From: Malikia spinosa
GTDB taxonomy: Bacteria; Pseudomonadota; Gammaproteobacteria; Burkholderiales; Burkholderiaceae_C
Assembly (NCBI RefSeq): GCF_002980625.1
Contig: NZ_PVLR01000019.1
Location: 1 to 64,000, forward strand
DNA length: 64,000 nt
Direction: 5' to 3'
The notes under the pieces are model-generated. The model did not search any database. It was not told where the DNA came from and saw only the letters and a program-made list of their open reading frames with translations. Positions 24,378-32,098 of the stretch are shown here, in pieces (position 1 is the first letter of the stretch; each line of letters starts with the position of its first letter). Both the position numbers and the translations under genes were made by a program.

Positions 24378-25154
24378 TTAACGGTGTTGGAAGGCCGGCT
24401 TGCGCTTGTCGAGGAAGGCCTGCATGCCCTCCCTGGCGTCGGCGCTGGCAAAGCGGGCGTGCAGCTCGCGCCGCTCGAACAGGATGCCCTCGGCCAGCGA
24501 GGACTCCCAGGCGCGGTTGACCGACTCCTTGATCGCCAGCAGCGCCGGCAGCGAATAGCCGGCGATCTGCGTCGCCAGCGCCAGCGTGCGCTCGAACAGC
24601 TCGGCGTCCGGCACCACGCGCGAGACCAGGCCGTAGCGGTCGGCCTCCTGCGCGTCGAGCAGGCGCGCCGACAGGCACATGTCCATCGCCTTGGCCTTGC
24701 CGACGGCGCGCGGCAGGCGCTGGGTGCCGCCGGCGCCCGGCATCATGGCCAGCTTGATCTCGGGCAGCGCGAAGCGGGCCGACTCGGCCGCGACGATGAT
24801 GTCGCAAGACAGCGCCAGCTCGCAGCCGCCGCCCATGGCGAAGCCGGCGACCGCCGCCAGCACCGGCTTGCGCACCTGGCGGATGGTCTCCCAGTTGCGC
24901 GTGATGAAGTCGCTGCCGTAGACATCCATGTAGCCGTAGTCGGCCATGGCGGCGATGTCGGCGCCAGCCGCGAAGGCCTTGTCGCTGCCGGTGATGACGA
25001 TGGCGCCCACGCCGGGATCGGCATCGAAGGCCAGCAGTGCGGCACCGAGCGCATCCATCAGCGCGTCATTGAGCGCGTTGAGCTGGGCCGGCCGATTCAG
25101 CCGGATCAGCCCGACGCGACCTTCAGTCGAAACCAGTATGGGCGTATCAGTCAA
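24378..25154 (-). CDS. badK: Cyclohex-1-ene-1-carboxyl-CoA hydratase (enoyl-CoA hydratase family)
   Basis: A 258-residue crotonase-fold enzyme. The two catalytic glutamates are in GGGCELALSCD and ALPEIKLAMMPGAGGTQ; the oxyanion hole lies at AFAAGADIAAMA. The sequence closely follows BadK as I recall it from Rhodopseudomonas palustris, including NWETIRQVRKPVLAAVAG and ILFERRELHARFASADAREG. It would add water to cyclohexene-carboxyl-CoA to give 2-hydroxycyclohexanecarboxyl-CoA. The start is TTG with AGGAG at eight bases. It lies 18 bases after the Bug receptor gene in the same operon. Confidence 0.85.
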   Translation of the reverse strand: MTDTPILVSTEGRVGLIRLNRPAQLNALNDALMDALGAALLAFDADPGVGAIVITGSDKAFAAGADIAAMADYGYMDVYGSDFITRNWETIRQVRKPVLAAVAGFAMGGGCELALSCDIIVAAESARFALPEIKLAMMPGAGGTQRLPRAVGKAKAMDMCLSARLLDAQEADRYGLVSRVVPDAELFERTLALATQIAGYSLPALLAIKESVNRAWESSLAEGILFERRELHARFASADAREGMQAFLDKRKPAFQHR

Positions 25155-25172
25155 TTCTTTCTCCTGTGAAGG

Positions 25173-26171
25173 TCAGTCGATGCTGATCTTGCTGTCGCGG
25201 ATCACGGTCGACAGCTGCTTGGTCTCAGCCGCCAGCAGGTTCTTGAAGTCGGCGTTGTTGAGGCCCACCGGCTCGGCGCCGAGCGCCTCGTAACGGGTCT
25301 TGATGGCAGGCAGCGTCAGCGCCTTGCCGATCTCGCTGGCCATGCGCGCGGCCACCTCGGGCGGCGTGCCGTTGGGCGCCCACATGCCAAACCAGATGTC
25401 GAGCTCGGCGCCCTTCATGCCGAGCTCGGACAGCGTCGGCACTTCGGGAAAGAAGGCACTGCGCTTGGCGCCTGCGACGGCCAGCATGCGCGCCTTGCCG
25501 GCGCGCACATGCGGAAAGGCGATGCCCGGGTCCATCACGAAGTCGGCCTGGCCGGCCAGCACATCCTGCAGCGCGGGCGCGGCGCCGCGGTAGGGAATAT
25601 GCACCGCGAAGAACTTGGCCGACTGCTTGAACAGCTCGCCCGCCAGGTGCGGCGGCGTGCCGGCGCCTGCCGAGGTGTAGGACAGCTTGGCCGGGTTCTT
25701 CTGCGCAAACGCGACCAGCTCGCGCGCGTCCTTGAACGGCGACTGCTGGTTCACGACCACGTACATCTGGCTCTTGCCGACGCCGGCGACCGGGGTCAGG
25801 TCCTTGGCCGGGCTGATGGTCTGCTTGAACAGGAAGGGGTTGGCGGTCTCGAACGAGGTCGGCGCGACCAGGAAGGTATGGCCGTCGGGCTGGGCACGGA
25901 TCACCTCGCTGGCCGCGACGTTGCCGCTGGCGCCCGGCTTGTTGTCGATCAGCACGGTCTGGCCGAGCGCCTCGCTTAAAGCGGCGCCCATCGAGCGCGC
26001 CATCACGTCGGTGGTGCCGCCGGGGGCAAAGCCCACCACGATCCGGATCGGCTTGGCCGCGGGCCAGGCCTGCTGGGCCTGCACGCTGCCGAGCACGCCC
26101 AAGGTGCACAGCGAGGCGACGGCGGCCCGGATCAGGTGGCGGCGGGTCTGGAAAGCGGGCTGGGTTGTCAT
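25173..26171 (-). CDS. Bug-family (TctC-like) extracytoplasmic solute receptor of the alicyclic acid cluster
   Basis: The 332-residue receptor has a signal peptide with an RR pair (TRRHLIRAAVASLCTLGVL) ending near AQA and the Bug motifs IRIVVGFAPGGTTDVMAR and IDNKPGASGNVAASEV. It lies between the CoA ligase (42 bases) and hydratase (18 bases) genes, all same strand, which suggests that it captures cyclohexanecarboxylate or a relative in the periplasm. No TctA/TctB partner is present in the window. Confidence 0.9.
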   Translation of the reverse strand: MTTQPAFQTRRHLIRAAVASLCTLGVLGSVQAQQAWPAAKPIRIVVGFAPGGTTDVMARSMGAALSEALGQTVLIDNKPGASGNVAASEVIRAQPDGHTFLVAPTSFETANPFLFKQTISPAKDLTPVAGVGKSQMYVVVNQQSPFKDARELVAFAQKNPAKLSYTSAGAGTPPHLAGELFKQSAKFFAVHIPYRGAAPALQDVLAGQADFVMDPGIAFPHVRAGKARMLAVAGAKRSAFFPEVPTLSELGMKGAELDIWFGMWAPNGTPPEVAARMASEIGKALTLPAIKTRYEALGAEPVGLNNADFKNLLAAETKQLSTVIRDSKISID

Positions 26172-26213
26172 CGTTGTCTCCTGTAATTGATGTTGATCTG
26201 TCGATGAACGGCT

Positions 26214-27863
26214 TCAGGCGCTGGCCAGCTGCTGCTGGAGCAGCTCGCGCAGCTTGAACTTCTGGATCTTTCCGGAAGGCGTCGCCGGCATGGCCTCGAG
26301 GATCTCTAGCCGCTCGGGGATGTACTGCATCGCCATCTTGTTGCTCTTGAAGTACTCGACCAGGCCGGCCAGGTCCAGGCTCTGGCCGGGCTTGAGCACG
26401 ACGGCGGCGCAGGCGCGCTCGCCCATGCGCTCGTCGGGGTAGGAAACGATCGCGGCCTGCAGCACGGCCGGATGGCGATAGAGCAGGTTCTCGATCTCGA
26501 CCACCGGGATGTTCTCGCCGCCGCGGATGATCACGTCCTTGCTGCGGCCGGTGATGCGGATATAGCCCTGCGCATCGATGCGGGCCAGGTCGCCGGTGTC
26601 GAGCCAGTCGTCGGCATCGGTGCCGTTCAGGTGCGGGCGACGCAGATAGCCGCCGAAATTGGAGCAGGCGCGCAGCATCAGGCTGCCGGCCTCACCAGGC
26701 GGCAGGGTCTTGCCGTCGATATCGACCACCTTGACCTCGACGCCGGGCAGCGGCAGGCCGTCGGTGGTGAAGGCGCGTTCGTCGTCATCCTCGAGCCGCG
26801 TGGTGGTGACGGCACCGTTCTCGGTCATGCCCCAGGCCGACACGATCTTGGTCCCGAGCACGGCACGCGCTTGCTCGACCAGCGCGCTCGGGATCGGCGC
26901 GCCAGCGCACAGAAAGGTCTTGAGCGTCGGCACCGGGGTGGCGTTTTCCGCCACGGTGCGGGTCAGGTCGGTCAGGAACGGGGTCGATGCCATCGTGAAG
27001 CTCGCGCCCTCGGTGCGGATCACCTCGATCGCCTTCTTCGGCTCCCAGACATCCTGCAGCACCGCACTGGCTTTGAGCATGATCGGCATCATCAGGCCGT
27101 ACATGAAGCCGGTCTGGTGCGCCATCGGCGAGGCCATCAGCACCACGGTCTCGGCGTCCAGGTGCAGGCGGCGGGCGTAGGGAATGATGTTGGCCATGGT
27201 GGTGTTGGCCGAATGCATCACGCCCTTGGGCTCGCCGGTCGTGCCCGAGGTGTAGATCAGCTGGGTGATGTCGTCCGGGCCCGGGCGGTTGGCGCTCAGG
27301 ATCTCGGCCGCATCGGGCGCCTTTTCCCACTCGGGGCCGCTGAGCAGGGCCTCGAAGCTGTCGGCGCCGTCGCCGTCGACGATCACGAGTTGCTGCAGCT
27401 CGGGGATGCTGTGCTGGAGGCTGCCCGCCATCTGCTCGAAGTCAAAGCCACGGAAGACCTTGGGCGTGATCAGCAGCTTGGCCTGGCCATGCTTGAGCAT
27501 GAAGCCGAGCTCGCGCTCGCGGAAGATATGCATCAGCGGATTGATGACCGCACCGATGCGCGAACAGGCCAGGTAGGTCAGCGTGAACTGCCACCAGTTG
27601 GGCAGCTGGCAGGCCACGATGTCGTTCTTGCGCACGCCCAGGCGGTACAGGCCGACGGCCACCCGGTCCGCCATCTGCGCCAGCTCGCGGTAGCTGAAGC
27701 GCTTGACCTCACCGGTCTCGGTGCGATAGGCGGTCAGCGCCCGCTTGTCAGGACAGGCCGCGACGCAGGCATCGAGCTCGTCGTTGATGGTGCGGTCGTG
27801 CCAGAAACCCTGTTCGATCATGCGGGCGCGGCGCGGGGCCAGCAGTACGGCGTCGAATTCCAT
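26214..27863 (-). CDS. aliA: Cyclohexanecarboxylate-CoA ligase (AMP-forming)
   Basis: A full-length 549-residue ANL-superfamily ligase: LIYTSGTTGEPKGVMHS (P-loop), SAWGMTENGAV, WLDTGDLARID, and the C-terminal GKIQKF with the adenylation Lys. The gene content around it (badK, aliB, badI, badH) identifies the route as cyclohexanecarboxylate activation, matching the known ali/bad set of Rhodopseudomonas palustris. A ribosome site GAGGAG lies upstream of the ATG at 27863. The reaction gives cyclohexanecarboxyl-CoA in the cytoplasm. Confidence 0.85.
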   Translation of the reverse strand: MEFDAVLLAPRRARMIEQGFWHDRTINDELDACVAACPDKRALTAYRTETGEVKRFSYRELAQMADRVAVGLYRLGVRKNDIVACQLPNWWQFTLTYLACSRIGAVINPLMHIFRERELGFMLKHGQAKLLITPKVFRGFDFEQMAGSLQHSIPELQQLVIVDGDGADSFEALLSGPEWEKAPDAAEILSANRPGPDDITQLIYTSGTTGEPKGVMHSANTTMANIIPYARRLHLDAETVVLMASPMAHQTGFMYGLMMPIMLKASAVLQDVWEPKKAIEVIRTEGASFTMASTPFLTDLTRTVAENATPVPTLKTFLCAGAPIPSALVEQARAVLGTKIVSAWGMTENGAVTTTRLEDDDERAFTTDGLPLPGVEVKVVDIDGKTLPPGEAGSLMLRACSNFGGYLRRPHLNGTDADDWLDTGDLARIDAQGYIRITGRSKDVIIRGGENIPVVEIENLLYRHPAVLQAAIVSYPDERMGERACAAVVLKPGQSLDLAGLVEYFKSNKMAMQYIPERLEILEAMPATPSGKIQKFKLRELLQQQLASA

Positions 27864-27920
27864 TTTTGTCTCCTCTGATGTTCTTGTAGGTAGCGTCGGT
27901 CGTGTCGGGGATCAGGCCGA

Positions 27921-29078
27921 TCAGGCCGGCACGAACTTGCGGCCGGCGCGCACGCGCGCGATGATGGTCTTCATGATCTGGGCCGTGCCGTCGCCGATCT
28001 GGAAGCCCAGCACATCGCGCATGCGCTGCTCCATCAGGCCGCGGTCGTAGCCGCCGTGGCCATAGCACAGCAGGCACTGGTGGATCACGTCATAGGCCAG
28101 CTTGGGGCCCCACCACTTGGCCATGCCGGCCTCGGCCGTGTGCGGCAGGCCGCGGTCCTTGAGCCACAGGCCCTGGTAGCACAGCAGGCGGGCGCCCTCG
28201 ACTTCGGTGTCGAACTGGGCCAGCGGATGGGTCACGCCCTGGAAGGCGGACAGCGGCTGGCCGAAGGCCTCGCGCTGGGTGATGTACTCCCAGGTTTCCT
28301 CCAGCGCGACGCGGGCCACGGCCAGTACCTGCAGGCCGATCAGCGCGCGCGAGAAGTCGAAGCCGTGCATGACCTGCACGAAGCCCTTGTTCTCGTCCCC
28401 CAGACGGTGGCTGACCGGCACGCGCACGTTCTCGAAGAAGATCGAACCGCGGCCGATGGCGCGCTGGCCATGGCAGTCGAAACGGTTGGTCGTGATGCCC
28501 GGGGTGTTCATCGGCACCATCAGCGCGGTGACGCCATGCGCCTTGTCCTCGGGCGTGCCGGTGCGGCCGAACACGACCGCGATGTCGGCCTGGTCGGCGG
28601 CCGAGATCGAGGTCTTCTCGCCGTTGATGACGTAATGGTCACCGTCGCGCTCGATCTTCAGGCGCAGGTTGGCCGCGTCCGAGCCGCCGCGCGGCTCGGT
28701 CAGCGCAATGGCGCAGATCGCCTCGCCCGCGATCAGCTTCTTGAGCCAGGGGCCGACCACCTCCGGGTTGCCGTACTTGGACAGGATCTGGCCGTTGAGC
28801 GAGGCCAGCAGGTTCAGGTAGGAAAAGCTCAGGTCGGCACGCGCGATCTCCTCGTGGATCACGCCAGCGGCGACGGTGCCCAGGCCCAGGCCGCCGAACT
28901 CTTCCGGCAGCTCGGGGCAGATGAAGCCCATCTCGCCCATCTCGCGCAGCAAGGCGCGGTCGAGCACGCGGGTCTGGTCGCGCTCCAGGAAGCCGGGCTT
29001 GACGCGCTCTTCGGCAAAGCGGCGCGCGGACTCCTGCAGCGCCTGCAGGTCTTCGTCGATGTAGGGGATCGGGTTCAT
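27921..29078 (-). CDS. aliB: Cyclohexanecarboxyl-CoA dehydrogenase-type acyl-CoA dehydrogenase with Asp at the catalytic base position
   Basis: The 385-residue acyl-CoA dehydrogenase has CAIALTEPRGGSDAANLRLK and TSISAADQADI at the flavin site. The C-terminal motif that normally reads YEGT is IGDGTAQIMKTIIAR, so Asp363 replaces the canonical Glu base. Asp at this site is known in dehydrogenases acting on alicyclic CoA thioesters, which fits the position between badI and aliA. The likely reaction is cyclohexanecarboxyl-CoA to cyclohex-1-ene-1-carboxyl-CoA. It lies 21 bases after badI and 57 before aliA, same strand. Confidence 0.85.
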   Translation of the reverse strand: MNPIPYIDEDLQALQESARRFAEERVKPGFLERDQTRVLDRALLREMGEMGFICPELPEEFGGLGLGTVAAGVIHEEIARADLSFSYLNLLASLNGQILSKYGNPEVVGPWLKKLIAGEAICAIALTEPRGGSDAANLRLKIERDGDHYVINGEKTSISAADQADIAVVFGRTGTPEDKAHGVTALMVPMNTPGITTNRFDCHGQRAIGRGSIFFENVRVPVSHRLGDENKGFVQVMHGFDFSRALIGLQVLAVARVALEETWEYITQREAFGQPLSAFQGVTHPLAQFDTEVEGARLLCYQGLWLKDRGLPHTAEAGMAKWWGPKLAYDVIHQCLLCYGHGGYDRGLMEQRMRDVLGFQIGDGTAQIMKTIIARVRAGRKFVPA

Positions 29079-29099
29079 CGGTTGGTGCCTCGCGCGGGA

Positions 29100-29882
29100 T
29101 TACTTGAAGTACTTGCGGAACTCGGGCTTGCGCTTTTCCTTCAGCGCATTGACGCCTTCACGCGATTCCTCGGTGTCGTAGTAGAGCTTGAGCGCATACA
29201 TGCCCAGGCCGGCAATGCCAGCCTGGTGCGCCGTGTCCATGTTGAAGCTGCGCTTGGCGATCGCCAGCGCGGTCGGGCTGCGCTCGCACAGTTCCTCGCC
29301 CCATTTCTGCACTTCGGCGTCGAGCTGGTCGGCCGGCACGCAGATATTGGCCAGGCCCATGGCGACGGCCTCGGCACCCGAGTAACGCTTGCACAGGTAC
29401 CAGATCTCGCGCGCCTTCTTCTCGCCGACCACGCGGGCCAGGAAAGCGGTGCCGTAACCCGGATCGACCGAACCCATCTTGGGGCCGACCTGGCCGAAGA
29501 TGGCCTTGTCCGAGCAGATGGTCAGGTCGCAGATGGTGGCCAGCACGTTGCCGCCGCCGATCGCGAAGCCCTGCACGCGGGCGATCACGGGCTTGGGGGT
29601 GTCGCGGATGGCGGCATGCAGCTCTTCCATCGGCAGGCCGATGGTGCCGCGGCCATCGTAGTTGCCGTCATGGGCCGACTGGTCGCCGCCAGTGCAGAAG
29701 GCACGGTCGCCGGCACCGGTCAGCACGATGGCGCCGACGCTGCGGTCGTAGCCGGCCTTGTTCATGGCCTTGATGATCTCGTCGCAGGTGGTGCCGCGGA
29801 AGGCATTCATCTTGTCGGCGCGGTTGATGATGATCCACGCCACGCCGTTGCGGACTTCGTACAGGATGTCTTCGAAATTCAT
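29100..29882 (-). CDS. badI: 2-ketocyclohexanecarboxyl-CoA hydrolase (ring opening)
   Basis: A 260-residue crotonase-family enzyme of the MenB-like branch: NKAGYDRSVGAIVLTGAGDR, FCTGGDQSAHDGNYDG and GQVGPKMGSVDPGYGTAFLA are characteristic of BadI. It opens the six-membered ring hydrolytically to pimeloyl-CoA, the committed step of cyclohexanecarboxylate degradation. The ATG at 29882 has GAGGAG upstream. It follows badH by 40 bases in the same transcript. Confidence 0.93.
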   Translation of the reverse strand: MNFEDILYEVRNGVAWIIINRADKMNAFRGTTCDEIIKAMNKAGYDRSVGAIVLTGAGDRAFCTGGDQSAHDGNYDGRGTIGLPMEELHAAIRDTPKPVIARVQGFAIGGGNVLATICDLTICSDKAIFGQVGPKMGSVDPGYGTAFLARVVGEKKAREIWYLCKRYSGAEAVAMGLANICVPADQLDAEVQKWGEELCERSPTALAIAKRSFNMDTAHQAGIAGLGMYALKLYYDTEESREGVNALKEKRKPEFRKYFK

Positions 29883-29922
29883 GTGAGGCTCCTCGGAGGT
29901 TCGTAAGGAAGGGGAATCGGGA

Positions 29923-30690
29923 TCAGCCGTGCATCGTCAGGCCGCCAGACACGCTGATGACCTGGCCGGTGATGAAGGAAGCGTCGTCGCTGCCGAAGAA
30001 GACGATGGCGCTGGCCAGGTCGTCGGGCTGGCCCAGGCGACCGAGCGGGATCGCGCTGCGGAAGGCCTCGATCAGCTTGGCCGGATCGCGTGCGCCTTCG
30101 GCCACGCCCGCCAGCAAGGCGGTGTCGGTCGGGCCCGGGCAGACCACGTTGACGGTGATGTTGTGGCGGGCATGCTCGCGCGCCAGGGTCTTGGACAGCG
30201 CGACCAGGCCGCCCTTGCAAGCCGAGTAGACGGCTTCGCCCGAGGAGCCACCGCGCGCGGCGTCGGAAGCGATGTTGACGATGCGGCCCGACTTGCGCTC
30301 GGACATGCCCGGCAGCACGGCGTGCAGCATGTGCAGCGCGCCGGTCAGGTTGATGTCGATCAGCTTGCTCCACTCGGCCGGCACGGTCTTGACGAAAGGC
30401 TTGAAGACATCCCAGCCGGCGTTGTTGACCAGCACATCGACCGTGCCGAGCTGGGCTTCGGTGGCGGCCACGGCAGCGTCGACCGCGGCGCGATCGGTGA
30501 TGTCGCACTTGAAGGCGGCGGCCTGGCCGCCAGCGGCACGGATGTCGGCCGCGACCTGCTCGGCCGCCTCCAGGTTCATGTCGAAGACGGCGACTTTTGC
30601 GCCCTCGGCGGCGAAGCGGCGGCAGGTCGCGCCTCCGATGCCACCGGCACCACCGGTCACGATCACTGTCTTGGCTTGTAGCTTGCTCAT
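29923..30690 (-). CDS. badH: 2-hydroxycyclohexanecarboxyl-CoA dehydrogenase (SDR)
   Basis: A 255-residue SDR with TGGAGGIGGATC, NNAGWDVFKPF and the catalytic Ser/Tyr/Lys in SDAARGGSSGEAVYSACKGG. The WDVFKPF and AARGGSSGEAVYS wording together with the adjacent badI gene identify BadH. It oxidises 2-hydroxycyclohexanecarboxyl-CoA to the 2-keto compound with NAD+. It is the first gene of the minus-strand cluster, and the 330-base gap upstream holds the promoter described separately. Confidence 0.9.
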   Translation of the reverse strand: MSKLQAKTVIVTGGAGGIGGATCRRFAAEGAKVAVFDMNLEAAEQVAADIRAAGGQAAAFKCDITDRAAVDAAVAATEAQLGTVDVLVNNAGWDVFKPFVKTVPAEWSKLIDINLTGALHMLHAVLPGMSERKSGRIVNIASDAARGGSSGEAVYSACKGGLVALSKTLAREHARHNITVNVVCPGPTDTALLAGVAEGARDPAKLIEAFRSAIPLGRLGQPDDLASAIVFFGSDDASFITGQVISVSGGLTMHG

Positions 30691-30761
30691 GGGGATTCCT
30701 TGTGCATGTGGGGGTAATCGGCCGTCTACCCGGATTCAGTTTTAGGTAAACGTGTTGTCGT

Positions 30762-30789
30762 AGTTTATGCAAAAGATCCAAGCTTGCAA
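30762..30789 (-). promoter_or_regulatory. Putative promoter of the badH-badI-aliBA cluster
   Basis: On the minus strand TTGCAA (30784-30789), a 16-base spacer and TAAACT (30762-30767) lie about 70 bases before the badH start. It is flanked by GGTAAAC at 30745-30751 and by ATGGTTTACCCT at 30814-30825, possible operator halves. The rest of the gap 30691-31022 shows nothing else that can be supported. Confidence 0.4.
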
Positions 30790-30813
30790 GCCCAACATCA
30801 CAGCTAAGTTGTC

Positions 30814-30825
30814 ATGGTTTACCCT
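30814..30825. promoter_or_regulatory. AGGGTWWACCCT-like palindrome upstream of badH
   Basis: ATGGTTTACCCT differs at one position from a palindrome AGGGTTTACCCT; the perfect form (AGGGTAAACCCT) occurs at 54139-54150 inside another promoter. It lies just upstream of the suggested badH -35 hexamer. Confidence 0.35.
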
Positions 30826-31022
30826 AGATTTCGGCTAAATTCGGCATCATCCCACAGGCAACCCAATAGGGCTCGTGAAAATTTATGACAACTGATTGAC
30901 GGTTAATGATTGAAATACATCGAACTGACCGACAGTCGGCCAAGAAAGCCGTCAGGCCGGCAGCGCGAAGATTTTTTCGTTGCGTGACAGCAGGCCCGCC
31001 GGCTCTTGCTACAGTGGTGCGC

Positions 31023-31937
31023 ATGGAAGACAGCAACACTGCGGACAGCAACGGCAACCACATCCACGACCTGCAGGCCAGGCGCCTGGCCGATGCGGTA
31101 GTCGAGATGCACCTGACCTCGGAGGCCGGCACCAGGCCCCAGCGCGACGCCTACCGGCTGGCCTTTGTCGACAACGAGTTCCTGCTGCGGCGCGAGACGC
31201 GCGGCATCCGCTTCCAGCTCGAGCTGCTCAAGCCCGATCTCGAGCAGGAAGCGCTCGGCGTCAACAACACGATCGTCGTGTTCGGCAGCGCCCGCTTTCG
31301 CGAACCGGCCGAGGCCGAGCGCCAGCTGCACAAGGCCCAGGCCAGCGGCGACGCGGCGGCGATCCGGCGCGCCCAGGCGCTGGTGCGCAACGCGCATTAC
31401 TACGAGAAGTCGCGCCGCTTCGCCCAGCTGGTGGCCGACTACAGCCTGAGCTGTGCCAAGGACGAGCAGCTCTACATCGCCACCGGCGGCGGCCCCGGCA
31501 TCATGGAAGCGGCCAACCGAGGCGCCCATGACCGCGGCGCGCTCAATGTGGGCCTGAACATCCTGCTGCCGCACGAGCAGGAGCCCAACCCCTACATCAG
31601 CCCGGAGCTGAGCTTCAAGTTCCACTACTTCGCGCTGCGCAAGATGCATTTCCTGATGCGCGCCAAGGCGCTGGTCGCCTTTCCGGGCGGCTTCGGCACG
31701 CTCGACGAACTGTTCGAGGTGCTGACGCTGGTGCAGTGCAAGAAGGCAAAGCCGGTGCCGATCTTCCTGTTCGGCAGCGACTACTGGAAGCGGATCATCA
31801 ACCTCGAGGCGCTGGTCGAGGAAGGCGCGGTCTCGCCCGAGGACCTGGAGCTGATCCAGTATGTCGACGAGCCGGAACAGGCCTGGGAAGGCATCAGGAA
31901 GTTCTACGAACTGGACTGCCCCTGCCCTGGCAGCTGA
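31023..31937 (+). CDS. LOG-family protein (TIGR00730-like, cytokinin riboside 5'-monophosphate phosphoribohydrolase fold)
   Basis: The 304-residue product starts at the ATG at 31023; an in-frame extension to 30906 lacks support. It carries the LOG signature pieces IATGGGPGIMEAANRGA and AFPGGFGTLDELFEVLTLVQ, which form the nucleotide-binding and catalytic sites. It is longer than the common 190-residue LOG proteins, with an N-terminal helical part rich in charged residues. Family members hydrolyse nucleoside monophosphates; the physiological substrate of the long bacterial type is uncertain. It is divergent from badH. Confidence 0.85.
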   Translation: MEDSNTADSNGNHIHDLQARRLADAVVEMHLTSEAGTRPQRDAYRLAFVDNEFLLRRETRGIRFQLELLKPDLEQEALGVNNTIVVFGSARFREPAEAERQLHKAQASGDAAAIRRAQALVRNAHYYEKSRRFAQLVADYSLSCAKDEQLYIATGGGPGIMEAANRGAHDRGALNVGLNILLPHEQEPNPYISPELSFKFHYFALRKMHFLMRAKALVAFPGGFGTLDELFEVLTLVQCKKAKPVPIFLFGSDYWKRIINLEALVEEGAVSPEDLELIQYVDEPEQAWEGIRKFYELDCPCPGS

Positions 31938-31993
31938 GCACCCTGCTCGGTCAGTGGCAGGCGCAAACTATTTCGGGGCCAGCGGCAAAGAAT

Positions 31994-32009
31994 ACATTTT
32001 TACAAATAT
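31994..32009. promoter_or_regulatory. ATATTTG-NN-CAAATAT-type site next to a TATAAT
   Basis: ACATTTTTACAAATAT is the weakest of four related sites in 32-39 kb (left half ATTTT instead of ATTTG). A perfect TATAAT (32007-32012) overlaps its right end, oriented toward the terminator at 32069-32095. The -35 region is poor. Confidence 0.45.
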
Positions 32010-32018
32010 AATTTTTGT

Positions 32019-32095
32019 ACTGGCTTAACGAGAGCTCAGTATTTTTCACCATTGATCTAGTGATCTTCAGAGCCCCATCCGGGGCTCTTTTTTTA
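32019..32095 (+). ncRNA. Candidate small RNA between the LOG and ClC genes
   Basis: A TATAAT at 32007-32012 predicts a start near 32019, and a strong intrinsic terminator ends at about 32095. The 75-80 base transcript has no ORF and contains GATC-TAGT-GATC, able to form a small hairpin. The alternative is that the terminator simply serves the LOG gene. No Rfam family is recognised. Confidence 0.3.
32069..32095 (+). terminator. Intrinsic terminator
   Basis: AGAGCCCC, loop ATCC, GGGGCTCT and a run of seven T. Eight-base perfect stem. It stops plus-strand transcription before the convergent ClC gene. Confidence 0.9.
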
Positions 32096-32098
32096 TGA

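Noticed and set aside
24358-24807. N-terminal extension of the acyl-CoA dehydrogenase
   Set aside because: It is an Arg/Gly-rich shadow of the badK gene; the family N-terminus begins at 24357.
28056-29906. Open frame of about 600 codons on the plus strand opposite aliB and badI
   Set aside because: Shadow frame with no recognisable domain; both minus-strand genes have full motifs and ribosome sites.
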